This document shows, piece after piece, positions 45,193-53,462 of a stretch of DNA of 64,000 nucleotides. The stretch comes from Aeromicrobium yanjiei (GTDB lineage: Bacteria > Actinomycetota > Actinomycetes > Propionibacteriales > Nocardioidaceae). Both the position numbers and the translations under genes were made by a program. Positions within the stretch are counted from its first letter, which is position 1. Each line of letters opens with the position of its first letter. The stretch lies in assembly GCF_009649075.1 (NCBI RefSeq), contig NZ_CP045737.1:1860001-1924000 (forward strand), written 5' to 3'. The notes beneath the pieces were generated by a model. It searched no databases. It saw nothing but the letters and a program-made list of their open reading frames with translations, and was not told the origin of the DNA.

Positions 45193-46005
45193 ATGGACCT
45201 CGGCCTCTCCGGCGCGGCCGTGTGCGTGCAGGGCGGGACCAGGGGCATGGGGCGCGCCGCGGCCGAGTGCTTCGCTCGCGAGGGCGCGCGTGTCGCAGTC
45301 CTCGCCCGAGGGCAGGACGGGATCGACGAGACCGTCGACCGGCTGCTCGAGCTCGGCAGTCCCGACGCCTTCGGAGTCGGCACCGACCTCTCGGACGCCG
45401 GCGAGATCGACGAGAGCTTCTCCCGGATCGCCGACCGCTGGGGTCACCTGAACACCCTGGTCAATGCCGTCGGTGCGCCTACCCATCACCACCCTTGGCA
45501 CGAGGCCACGGACGAGCAGTGGGGCCTGGCCTTCACCCTGGGCGTGCTGGCCGCCGTCCGCTGCGCCCGCGCTGCCCACCCGCTGCTCAAGGCCGCGCCG
45601 TGGGCCCGCATCGTCAACATCTCCGCCATGTCGACCCGCAATCACGGCCCCGGTCTGATCGAGTACACGGCCGGCAAGTCGGCCCTCAACTCCGCCGGGA
45701 AGAGCCTCTCGCTCGAGCTCAGCGCCGAGGGCATCTTGGTCAACACGGTGTCCCCCGGCGCGGTCCTCTCCGATCAGGTCCTCGCGAATCTCGCGAAGCT
45801 CCCGTCGGATCGACGGCCCGATCTCGACGATCTCGGATCGGTCATGCGCTACATGACCGCCACGTTCGGCACCCGCTCCGACATCGGCCGGGTCGGAGAA
45901 CCAGCGGAGGTCGGCGCCGTGGTGTGCTTCATCGGCTCGGCCGCCAACAGCTACATGACCGGAGCCAACATCAATGTGGATGGCGGATCTGCCTTCTACG
46001 CCTAG
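45193..46005 (+). CDS. SDR family oxidoreductase
   Basis: The 270-residue SDR starts at an ATG preceded by AAGGAG. It has QGGTRGMG (13-20, QGG in place of TGG), NAVG (91-94 in place of NNAG), Ser144, Tyr158 and Lys162 (YTAGK) and NVDGG near the C-terminus. These changes suggest a divergent subgroup, but the catalytic triad is intact. It lies between the FAS1-like dehydratase and the unknown protein at 46020, only 14 bases from the latter, so the three probably serve one pathway. Confidence 0.86.
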   Translation: MDLGLSGAAVCVQGGTRGMGRAAAECFAREGARVAVLARGQDGIDETVDRLLELGSPDAFGVGTDLSDAGEIDESFSRIADRWGHLNTLVNAVGAPTHHHPWHEATDEQWGLAFTLGVLAAVRCARAAHPLLKAAPWARIVNISAMSTRNHGPGLIEYTAGKSALNSAGKSLSLELSAEGILVNTVSPGAVLSDQVLANLAKLPSDRRPDLDDLGSVMRYMTATFGTRSDIGRVGEPAEVGAVVCFIGSAANSYMTGANINVDGGSAFYA

Positions 46006-46019
46006 CAGGAAGCTGAAGA

Positions 46020-47090
46020 ATGACTGCACAGACGATCGATCAGGACACCCCCTTCGTTCCGGAGGACGACAACTATCACCAGCTCTCGGACGATCCGTGG
46101 GAGACCGAGACGACCTGGTGGACCTTCAACATCCCTGAGCGCCACCTGGGCTGCTGGCTGCATGCCGCCTACATGCCCAACAAGGGGACGGTCACCTGGC
46201 GCGTGTTCGTGTGGGATCCGACGGGCGCCGATCCTGGCCGGCTTGCGTACTACAAGACCATGCCCGACGTGCCGATGAGCCCTGATGTGGATCTGCGCGA
46301 CATCACGTTCCCGGAGGGTGGCTTCAGCGTCAAGATGATCAATCCGTTGATGGATTACGAGATCACCTATCGCGATGATGCCGCCGACTTCGCGATCACG
46401 ATGCAGCACCGCAGCGTGCACCCTCCTCACCGCTTCACGCCCGGCGAAGCACCCATGCTGGGCAGCCCGCACCTGGACCAGCTGGGCCACGTCACGGGAA
46501 CCCTGACACTGCGCGGTGAGCAGATCCCGATCGACTGCCACACCGTGCGAGACCGCACCTGGGGCCCCCGCGGCGGCCATCACTCCCAGAGCCAGAAGAA
46601 GGAGCACGTCAAGGGCGTCTACCCGGTCAAGAATCCCGGCGGGCCGAAGTGGCGGGAGGTCGAACGCCAGCGCGGTCGCGGACGCATCCAGTACATCTTC
46701 GGCCACACCGACGCGACGACCGGATTCCTGGGGTTCGTCCGCCCGCAGGACGGCGAGGCCGACGGCTGGTCGCCCATGAACACCGGATGGCTGCTCAAGG
46801 ACGGCGAGTTCCAGCGCCTCGACAAGACCAAGAGCCGCATGCGCAACTACCGTGATCCGCGCACCGGCTGGAGCGCGCACATGGAGGTCGAGCTGACCGA
46901 CGTCACGGGTCGCACGATGCGTGCCGAGGGCTTCACGGTGAGCCACATGAGCGAGCGTGGCTCCGGATCGAATGCGTCGATGCGATGGGAGTACGACGGC
47001 TTGATCGGCTGGGGCGAAGACCAGGACGGCTGGAAGGTCGACCACTTCCAGGAGATGCTCCGCGCGCTACGCGCGACCCGGAACGACTGA
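46020..47090 (+). CDS. Unrecognised 356-residue protein (possible AttH/CrtC-like beta-rich fold)
   Basis: I do not firmly recognise this protein. It is soluble-looking, with no signal peptide or membrane segment, and rich in Trp, Tyr and aromatic-bracketed motifs: ETTWWTFNIPERHLGCWLHA (near 30-49), HTVRDRTWGPRGGHHS (near 174-189), and a C-terminal GWSAHMEVELTD. The repeated beta-strand look and the DRTWGPR motif recall lipocalin-like AttH/CrtC or DUF7064/7065 proteins, which occur near actinobacterial acyl-CoA and terpenoid genes. A role as a hydratase, isomerase or binding protein is open. It overlaps the convergent MFS gene by 24 bases. Confidence 0.75.
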   Translation: MTAQTIDQDTPFVPEDDNYHQLSDDPWETETTWWTFNIPERHLGCWLHAAYMPNKGTVTWRVFVWDPTGADPGRLAYYKTMPDVPMSPDVDLRDITFPEGGFSVKMINPLMDYEITYRDDAADFAITMQHRSVHPPHRFTPGEAPMLGSPHLDQLGHVTGTLTLRGEQIPIDCHTVRDRTWGPRGGHHSQSQKKEHVKGVYPVKNPGGPKWREVERQRGRGRIQYIFGHTDATTGFLGFVRPQDGEADGWSPMNTGWLLKDGEFQRLDKTKSRMRNYRDPRTGWSAHMEVELTDVTGRTMRAEGFTVSHMSERGSGSNASMRWEYDGLIGWGEDQDGWKVDHFQEMLRALRATRND

Positions 47091-48341
47091 GTCGCCGGCT
47101 GGAGTGGCGGCGGGATCGGGCACCGAAGCGGCCGCCCGACCCGGCCGCCACCACACTCCCGTGAGCGCGAGCAGGGCTGCGCTCACGGCGAAGGCGAACT
47201 CGACCGAGACGACATCGGCCAGCACACCGTCGATCGCCGCTCCGATGGGTCGAAATCCGATGAACGCGATCAGCCACAGGGCCATGACACGTCCTCGCAG
47301 GACGTCCGGCACTCGTTCCTGAATGAGGGTGGCCGCGGCCGTGAACGCTGCCATGAAACCGAATCCGGCCACCGCGAACGACGCCGTCGCCATGGGAGCC
47401 ACGGTGCTGACCGCGCTGAGCACCAGCCCGACCGCCATGATCCAGATCCCCAGCGAGGTGATCGCGGCATGGCTGAGCCACCGGCCGAGCGGCGAGAGCA
47501 GCACCAGCCCGAGGAGCGCGCCCAGACCGAACGCGGACGAGAGCTCCCCCACCAGCCGGGCGGAGCCGCCGACGTGATCGGCCAGCGGCGGTGCCAGCGT
47601 GACCGAAGGCTCCGACGCGAAGCCGAGGGCCGCGGTCACCGCGAGAAGCATCAACAGGGTCCGATCGGACCAGACGTGTCGCAGGCCGGCCCTGACGCTG
47701 TAGTCGGTGGTTGCCAACCGCTCCGGTTGGGCCGGGAAGCGGATGAAGAACAGCAGGATCAAGAAGGCGAGCTGCGTGAACACGGCGACCGAGAATGCGG
47801 CGACTGCACCGAAGTGGACCGTCAGGAGCGCGCCGACGGCCGGTCCGGCCACCCGTCCGATCGTCATGGGCGAGGAGTTGAGCGCCATGGCCTTCGACAG
47901 CTCACCAGGACGGATCATCCGCGGGATCATCGACTGCATCACGGGTCCGCCGACCACGAAGCCGAGGCCGATGATGCACGAGGCGAAGAACACCGGCACG
48001 ACATCGCGACCGCTGTCCGGATCGGGCACCAGATAGGCCCAGACCGCCAGGATGACAGAGCCGACGAAGCACAGCCCGCGCCCGGCCAGCACCTGCTTGA
48101 ACGCGCTGTAGGTGTCTGCCCACTTGCCCGCGAGGGGGGTCAGGAGCAGCTGGGGCCCGAACTGGAAGACCGACACCAGCCCCACCATCAGCGCCGAATC
48201 GGTCGCCTCGAACACCACGATCGCCGCGACGATGCTCTGCACGAGCGTCCCGGTGACGGTGAGCAGCTTGCCCCAGAACAGCGAGCCGAACGATCTGTCG
48301 AACATCAGACCGACATAGCCCCGGGGCGGTTGCTCGATCAC
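47067..48341 (-). CDS. MFS transporter (EntS-like exporter type)
   Basis: The 424-residue polytopic membrane protein of the major facilitator superfamily has the look of MFS_3/EntS-type exporters: FWGKLLTVTGTLVQSIV at the N-terminus, PLAGKWADTYS in the loop after helix 2, and a later GRVMALWLIAFIGFRPIGA. About 12 hydrophobic segments are visible. It would export a product or toxic intermediate. The GTG start overlaps the thioesterase stop (GTGA). It is the last gene of the long leftward unit beginning at 57266. Confidence 0.87.
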   Translation of the reverse strand: MIEQPPRGYVGLMFDRSFGSLFWGKLLTVTGTLVQSIVAAIVVFEATDSALMVGLVSVFQFGPQLLLTPLAGKWADTYSAFKQVLAGRGLCFVGSVILAVWAYLVPDPDSGRDVVPVFFASCIIGLGFVVGGPVMQSMIPRMIRPGELSKAMALNSSPMTIGRVAGPAVGALLTVHFGAVAAFSVAVFTQLAFLILLFFIRFPAQPERLATTDYSVRAGLRHVWSDRTLLMLLAVTAALGFASEPSVTLAPPLADHVGGSARLVGELSSAFGLGALLGLVLLSPLGRWLSHAAITSLGIWIMAVGLVLSAVSTVAPMATASFAVAGFGFMAAFTAAATLIQERVPDVLRGRVMALWLIAFIGFRPIGAAIDGVLADVVSVEFAFAVSAALLALTGVWWRPGRAAASVPDPAATPAGDSVVPGRA

Positions 48342-48901
48342 GGCTGGCCGGGACGGAGCTCGACGAACAGGCCCTCCGCATCGGCCACGAGCAGATCGCC
48401 GTCGCGGAGCTCACCCGAGATCACCCTCTTGCGGCCATCCTCCTTGACGTGCCTGGCCGTCAGCGTGAGCCGGTTGCCGATCCGCGCGATCGACCGGAAG
48501 TTCACCGTGAGGTAGGCCGTGCGGGATGCTCTGCGACCCCCTGCGTTGGCGAGGCGACCGAGCGCCTCGTCGAAGAGCAACGGGATCGTCCCACCGTGGG
48601 CAGCTCCGTTTCCTCCGACGAAGTACGGACGGAACGTGACATGGCCGGTCACGCTCTGAGCGTCCTGCTCATCTATGAAGAGCTGCGGGGTGAGGCTCTG
48701 GCCCCGGCCCTGGACCGACAGACGGGCGAAGAGCCGCTCCCGCTCGCTGACCTGACGGTCGGCGAGTCCTGCACTCAGCCGGTCGAGCGTGGCCGCGAGC
48801 TCGGCCGACTCCTCGGCCGTCGGACGGGCCCCCGCGACCCGATCGAGAAATGATCGCAGCGACTCGATCATCGACGCATAGCCGGCTTCCTCAGCCGTCA
48901 T
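48338..48901 (-). CDS. PaaI-like hot-dog thioesterase
   Basis: The 187-residue protein has a helical N-terminal third and a C-terminal hot-dog with NGAAHGGTIPLLFDEAL (99-115): HGG at 102-104 and Asp111 match PaaI/ACOT13-type thioesterases. It overlaps genes on both sides by 4 bases (ATGA with the crotonase, GTGA with the MFS gene), so it is firmly within the operon. It probably hydrolyses an acyl-CoA, possibly to release a product exported by the next gene. Confidence 0.86.
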   Translation of the reverse strand: MTAEEAGYASMIESLRSFLDRVAGARPTAEESAELAATLDRLSAGLADRQVSERERLFARLSVQGRGQSLTPQLFIDEQDAQSVTGHVTFRPYFVGGNGAAHGGTIPLLFDEALGRLANAGGRRASRTAYLTVNFRSIARIGNRLTLTARHVKEDGRKRVISGELRDGDLLVADAEGLFVELRPGQP

Positions 48902-49683
48902 CGCAAGGTCCACTTCGGTTTGGCGAACCCCTCCCGAGACACCTGCGCCGTGCCGATGGGATTGCCGACGAGCGGATAGTTCCAGCCGGACTGCTGGGCG
49001 TCCTCCCGACCCATGTCGAGCGTCTCCCAGACGGCCTTGACCGTGCCCTGCACCGCGATGGGGGGCTTCGCCGCGATGATGCGGGCCAGCTCGTCGGCGC
49101 GCGACCACAGATCGGCGTACGGCACGAGCTCGGACACCAGCCCGATCTCTCGGGCACGCGCGGCCGACATGCGCTCGTCGAGCCCGATCAGCGCCCATCG
49201 AAGCGCCTCACCCAGCGGGATGCGTCGGGCGAGGCCGATCGGCTCGAGAGCCGAGACCATGCCGTAGCTGACATGCGGATCGAAGAACGTCGCGTCGTCG
49301 GCGCTGATGATGATGTCGCACTCGTTGAGCCAGTAGAACGCGCCGCCGGCCACCATGCCGTGGACCGCTGCGACGACGGGCTTCCAGACTCGGTTGTGCT
49401 TGGGCGCCAGGCCCGTGCCCGGATCCTCCTGGCTCCAGAGGTTCTCTGCCTTGTCGATGCCGTCCGACACGTCGACGCCGGTGCAGAATGCGCGGTCCCC
49501 CGCGGCGCGCAGCACGATGACGTGGACGTCGTCATCCAACCGGACCCGCGCCCACAGTGAGCGGAACTCGTCGACCATCAGCTGGTTGAAGGAGTTCAGC
49601 TTCTCGGGGCGGTTGAGCGTCACGGTCGCGACGTGATCAGCCAATGAATAGGTGATGGTCTGGTAGTCGGGCTGCTCGGTCAC
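48898..49683 (-). CDS. Enoyl-CoA hydratase/isomerase (crotonase family)
   Basis: The 261-residue crotonase has FCTGVDVSDGID and HGMVAGGAFYWLNECD oxyanion segments and the helix SYGMVSALEPIGLARRI, which differs from the standard Glu-containing helices, so its exact reaction is uncertain (hydratase, isomerase or hydrolase). The GTG at 49683 follows GAGGAG by five bases and is preferred to the ATG at 49701. It sits between an SDR and a thioesterase in the Dpp-linked operon. Confidence 0.86.
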   Translation of the reverse strand: MTEQPDYQTITYSLADHVATVTLNRPEKLNSFNQLMVDEFRSLWARVRLDDDVHVIVLRAAGDRAFCTGVDVSDGIDKAENLWSQEDPGTGLAPKHNRVWKPVVAAVHGMVAGGAFYWLNECDIIISADDATFFDPHVSYGMVSALEPIGLARRIPLGEALRWALIGLDERMSAARAREIGLVSELVPYADLWSRADELARIIAAKPPIAVQGTVKAVWETLDMGREDAQQSGWNYPLVGNPIGTAQVSREGFAKPKWTLR

Positions 49684-49700
49684 GTGTTCTCCTCGGTTCA

Positions 49701-50477
49701 TCAGTGTGCGGTCCAGCCGCCGTCGACGGTCATGGTCTGACCGGTCATGAATGTGGATGCGTCGCTGGCCAGGTACATCAGCGCGCCGTCGAGCTCGTGG
49801 GCCTGACCGAACCGTCGCATCGGCGTGCCCTTCTCCACGTAGGCAATCGACTTCGGGTTGGCGACCATCTCCGCGGTGGCCTCCGAGACGAAGAAGCCAG
49901 GCGCAATCGCATTGACCCGCACGCCGCCCTTGGCCCACTGGCACGCGAGCTCGCGCGTGAGCTGGACGACGCCGCCCTTGGACGCGGTGTAGCTGCCGTT
50001 GGGGATGGGCCACGACGAGCCGAGCCCATAGATCGACGCGATGTTGACGATCGATCCCTTTCCGGTCTCCAGCATGGGCCGCGCGACCAGTCGGGCCAGG
50101 TTGAAGACGGCGACGAGGTTGACCTCCAACGTGTACCGGAACGAGTCCAGGTCCTCGTCGAGCGCCCGCTCGGAGGTCCCCATGCCGGCGTTGTTCACCA
50201 AGATGTCGATGCGGCCGAAGCGATCCATCGTGTCGTCCACGAGCCGCTTCAGCGCGACATCGTCGGTGACGTCGGCCGCGTGGGGCACGATCCGCTCATG
50301 CTCGGCGGCGAGGGCTTCGAGCCGGTCGACCCGCCGTGCGACGGCCACGACATGAGCACCTGCGTCGTGGAGAACCCGCGCGAATCGCTCGCCGAGCCCA
50401 CTGGAGGCACCGGTCACGATCGCAACCTGCCCCGTCAGGTCGAACATCGACCGGGGATCGTACGGCGTTGCTGACAT
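49701..50477 (-). CDS. SDR family oxidoreductase
   Basis: The 258-residue SDR has TGASSGLG (22-29), NNAG (95-98), Ser148, Tyr163 and Lys167 and TVDGG at the end. It is similar in layout to the SDR at 33609. ATG 50477 is used; the frame extends upstream only through the repetitive stretch 50493-50528, which encodes Pro-Thr-Asn/Ser repeats and is unlikely to be translated. It probably oxidises a hydroxyacyl-CoA next to the crotonase. Confidence 0.87.
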   Translation of the reverse strand: MSATPYDPRSMFDLTGQVAIVTGASSGLGERFARVLHDAGAHVVAVARRVDRLEALAAEHERIVPHAADVTDDVALKRLVDDTMDRFGRIDILVNNAGMGTSERALDEDLDSFRYTLEVNLVAVFNLARLVARPMLETGKGSIVNIASIYGLGSSWPIPNGSYTASKGGVVQLTRELACQWAKGGVRVNAIAPGFFVSEATAEMVANPKSIAYVEKGTPMRRFGQAHELDGALMYLASDASTFMTGQTMTVDGGWTAH

Positions 50478-50492
50478 GTGTGTCCTCAGGCT

Positions 50493-50528
50493 GGTGGGAT
50501 TGGTGGGACTGGTGGGATTGGTGGGCCG
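50493..50528. repeat. Four tandem copies of a 9-base unit
   Basis: GGTGGGATT, GGTGGGACT, GGTGGGATT and GGTGGGCCG stand head to tail in the gap between the CoA-transferase stop (50536) and the SDR start (50477). The transcribed strand product would be C-rich and free of secondary structure. It is the second tandem repeat placed in a gap between same-strand genes. Confidence 0.9.
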
Positions 50529-50535
50529 GGCTCGT

Positions 50536-51762
50536 TCAGCCCACGACTCCCCTGACGCGAAGATCTGCGATGGACTGGTCGTCGAGACCGAGGTCACCTG
50601 CGAGTATCGACGTCCCGTGCTCGCCGAGGCCCGGCGCCCGGCCCGGCTGATTCGCGCGTCCGTCGAACTGGACCGGCGCCGTGACGAGGCTGAACGACTC
50701 GCCGTTCGCGCTGATCGTCTCCATCAAGTAGTCGTTGGCGATCACCATGGGGTCGTCGGCGATGGTCACGGTGTCCTGTACCGGCGACCACTGCCCCTTC
50801 AGACCCTGCAGACGCTTCGTCCACGTCTCGAGGGTCTCGGAGGCCACGACGTCGTCGATCAGGTCGGCTGCGACCCAGCCGTTGCTGAACAGGAGCTCCC
50901 TCGTGGCGAATCGGGGATCGTCCACCCATGCGGGTCTGTCGATCGCGGCGCAGAAGGCCGGCCAGTACTCGAACGCCTGCAGCATGCAGAACGAGATGAA
51001 CCTGCCGTCGGCCGTGCGGTGGTTGCCGATGAGTGGATTGCGAGGGGCGTCGCGATCGTCCGGTCTCGGCACATGGGGGATGCCCGTGCGCTGTGCCGTC
51101 GCGATCCCTGCGCTCATCATCCACATGCCCGCCGCGAGCAGCGAGACGTCGACGAGCGGCGCCTCGCCGGTGCGCTCGCGGTGCAGCAGAGCAGCGGAGA
51201 TGCCACCCGCGATGTACATCGCGCCGACCGAGTCACCGAAGGCCGGCGCGGACTGACGCGGGAGATAGTCGATCTCGGGTGCCTTCACCGATGCCGCCAC
51301 GCCGGCCCGGCTCCAGTAGGCCAAGGCGTCGTATCCGCCCAGATCGACGTCGACGCCCTTCGAGCCGTATCCCGTGCCCTGCGCATAGATGATCGTGGGC
51401 TGATGGGCCCGGATGTGCTCGACATCGATCTCGAGCTTGGCCCTCACCGCGGGGAGCTTGTTGGTCAAGAACACGTCGCACGTCGCGGCCAACCGGTACA
51501 GCAACTCCCGCCCGTCTGCCGACGTCAGGTCCAGGCCGATGCTTCGCTTGCCGCGATTGGCATGCTCCAGCAGGACGTTGATGTCGCCGCCGCCTGTCTC
51601 GACGCCCGCTGTGGCACCGAGGCTGCGCGTCGCGTCACCCCGTCCGATGTGCTCGACCTTGATGACCTCCGCGCCCCAGTCGGCCAGGATCGCCGACGCG
51701 AGCGGCACGAAGGTGTGCTCGGCGACCTCCAAGATCCGAATCCCAGACATCACCTGTGTCAT
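50536..51762 (-). CDS. Class III (CaiB/BaiF) CoA-transferase
   Basis: The 408-residue family III CoA-transferase has an N-terminal ILEVAEHTFVPLASAILADWGAEVIK segment, AQGTGYG, and the catalytic Asp177 in FGDSVGAMY. AGGAAAGGGA lies ahead of the ATG. A long open stretch upstream overlaps the binding-protein gene and is not coding. Directly downstream of an importer, it probably activates the imported acid to its CoA ester. Its closest family member in the window, at 17893, is distinctly different. Confidence 0.88.
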   Translation of the reverse strand: MTQVMSGIRILEVAEHTFVPLASAILADWGAEVIKVEHIGRGDATRSLGATAGVETGGGDINVLLEHANRGKRSIGLDLTSADGRELLYRLAATCDVFLTNKLPAVRAKLEIDVEHIRAHQPTIIYAQGTGYGSKGVDVDLGGYDALAYWSRAGVAASVKAPEIDYLPRQSAPAFGDSVGAMYIAGGISAALLHRERTGEAPLVDVSLLAAGMWMMSAGIATAQRTGIPHVPRPDDRDAPRNPLIGNHRTADGRFISFCMLQAFEYWPAFCAAIDRPAWVDDPRFATRELLFSNGWVAADLIDDVVASETLETWTKRLQGLKGQWSPVQDTVTIADDPMVIANDYLMETISANGESFSLVTAPVQFDGRANQPGRAPGLGEHGTSILAGDLGLDDQSIADLRVRGVVG

Positions 51763-51788
51763 GGCGTCCCTTTCCTGCTGTGAACGTA

Positions 51789-51823
51789 GTGCGGGCGTGC
51801 TCAGATGTGAGGCACGCCCGCAC
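51789..51823. terminator. Hairpin after the binding-protein gene
   Basis: GTGCGGGCGTGC and its perfect 12-base complement flank an 11-base loop in the gap between the binding-protein stop (51836) and the CoA-transferase start (51762). Like the hairpin at 23887, it probably limits expression of downstream genes relative to the importer. Confidence 0.75.
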
Positions 51824-51835
51824 CGCGTCAGTCGA

Positions 51836-53398
51836 TCAGTCCGCGATTCCGACGTAACGCAGATCGGGGATGCCCTGGAAGTAGGACTGTCCCATCGTGT
51901 CAGCGCCGACGACCTTGTCGCTGTATGCGACCTGGGTCGGCAGGGCACAGATGAAGACATCGAGCGCCTGCTCGTTGATCGCAGCCGATGCGCTCTCGAG
52001 TGCCTTGAGGGCTGTTGCCTCCTCCACACTCGGATCGAATCCCTTGTTGATCGACTTGAGGATCTCCGCGGGCAGCGTGCCGGGGAACGTCGCGGGGTTG
52101 TCGAAGTTCTTCTGCAACGTGATGGCTGACGACGGCCCGGCGACGCGGGTCTGGAGATATGAGTCGAAATCAGACTTGCTGTAGTTGCCCGATGCCTGGG
52201 CGAGATCCTGCTCGACGATCTCGGCGTCGACGCCGATCTCCTTGAACTGGGCCTGCAGCACGGGCGCCATCTTGTCCTGCGGCGAGAGGCCCGCGCCGAC
52301 CAGCAGCTGCATCTTGAAGCCGTCGGACACACCGGCCTCCGCCAACAGCGTCTTGGCCTTGGCCGGATCGTAGTCGTACGCGACCGGGGGATCCTCGAGG
52401 AACCCGTCGAAGCCCTGCGTCAGCGGCTGGTTGTTGGGACGGCACTGACCGTTCAGCAACGAGTCGTTGATGGCGTCACGGTCGATGGCCCAGTTGAGGG
52501 CCTGGCGCACCTTGACCTGGTCGAGATTCTCATGGTCGACATTGACCTGCAGCGCATATGTCGCAGCCGCGGGATAGGAATGGAAGCCGAAGTTCTCGCC
52601 GAGCTTCTTGGCCTGGTTCGCCTGGCCGACCTTGGAGATCATCATGTCGATCTGCCCCGAGCGCAAGGCGTTCAGACGGGCATTGTCGTCGGCGATGCCG
52701 CGGATCACGATGGTCTTGGCCTGCTGCGCCTTCGGGTCCCAGTAGCCCTCGCGACGCGTGTAGGTCGCGGACTCCCCGAGCTTGATCTCCTTCAGCACGT
52801 ACGGTCCCGAACCCACGGGCTTGACGTCGAGATCGGGGTTGTCGAGCGCCTTGGGGCTGATGATGCTGCCGTAGGAGCCCGCCAGCGTGTAGGGAAGATC
52901 GGCGGCCGGCCGCTTCGTGCTGATCTTGACCTCGGTCGGGCTGACGACCTCGACCGACTCGATCATGTTGAGCTTGGTCGGCGCGGTGGTCTTCGGATGG
53001 GTCAGGGCCCGGTCGAGGCTCTTCTTGACCGCTTCGGCGTCGAGCTCGGCACCGTCGGAGAAGGTGACGCCTTCGCGCAGGGTGAACGTCGCCGACTTCC
53101 CGTCGGGAGCGAACTCCCACTTCGTCGCCAGCATGGGCTCGAGCTTGGGGCCGTCGGTGATCTGCGTCAGACGGTCGTACAAGGGGGCGACGAACGCATA
53201 CTGGCCTGTGTCGGTCACGGTGGTGTGCGGATCGAGCGGCATCGCCGGCACGGTGAACCCGAACCTCAGCGTGCCGTTCTTGTCGACGTCACCGCCCCCA
53301 TCGCCCTTGCCACCGCTGTCGGTGCTTCCGCCGCACGCGGCCACGACGAGGGCGGATGCCATGGCCAGGGCTATCGCCCGGCTGGTCTTTCCCATCAT
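51836..53398 (-). CDS. Family 5 extracellular solute-binding lipoprotein
   Basis: The 520-residue SBP_bac_5 lipoprotein has a signal (MMGKTSRAIALAMASAL) and lipobox VAACGG near residue 22, followed by a Gly/Asp/Lys linker. It delivers ligand to the adjacent Dpp/Opp-type permeases. GGAGAT precedes the tandem ATG codons at 53398. Its C-terminus closely resembles the orphan SBP at 13140. Although annotated as peptide-type, this family also binds other small molecules, and the linkage with CoA-ester genes suggests an acid or conjugate. Confidence 0.9.
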   Translation of the reverse strand: MMGKTSRAIALAMASALVVAACGGSTDSGGKGDGGGDVDKNGTLRFGFTVPAMPLDPHTTVTDTGQYAFVAPLYDRLTQITDGPKLEPMLATKWEFAPDGKSATFTLREGVTFSDGAELDAEAVKKSLDRALTHPKTTAPTKLNMIESVEVVSPTEVKISTKRPAADLPYTLAGSYGSIISPKALDNPDLDVKPVGSGPYVLKEIKLGESATYTRREGYWDPKAQQAKTIVIRGIADDNARLNALRSGQIDMMISKVGQANQAKKLGENFGFHSYPAAATYALQVNVDHENLDQVKVRQALNWAIDRDAINDSLLNGQCRPNNQPLTQGFDGFLEDPPVAYDYDPAKAKTLLAEAGVSDGFKMQLLVGAGLSPQDKMAPVLQAQFKEIGVDAEIVEQDLAQASGNYSKSDFDSYLQTRVAGPSSAITLQKNFDNPATFPGTLPAEILKSINKGFDPSVEEATALKALESASAAINEQALDVFICALPTQVAYSDKVVGADTMGQSYFQGIPDLRYVGIAD

Positions 53399-53462
53399 TT
53401 GAATCTCCATCATTTCTGAGTGCGCCAGGTGGCGCGAGGTGTTGTCGGCGAAGTCCTGAGGG

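Noticed and set aside
28501..50530. The tandem repeats as CRISPR or mobile-element remnants
   Set aside because: Units of 9 and 12 bases with no spacers, no terminal inverted repeats and no transposase or cas gene anywhere in the window.
50536..51762. Possible loss of the catalytic Asp in the second CoA-transferase (VDVSLLAAGMW)
   Set aside because: Counting against CaiB, the nucleophile lies earlier, in the motif that reads FGDSVGAMY here, and Asp177 is present.
50536..52332. A 598-codon version of the CoA-transferase
   Set aside because: The first 190 codons lie antiparallel in frame-shadow of the SBP gene and are Ser/Arg-rich noise; the family N-terminus and AGGAAAGGGA support 51762.
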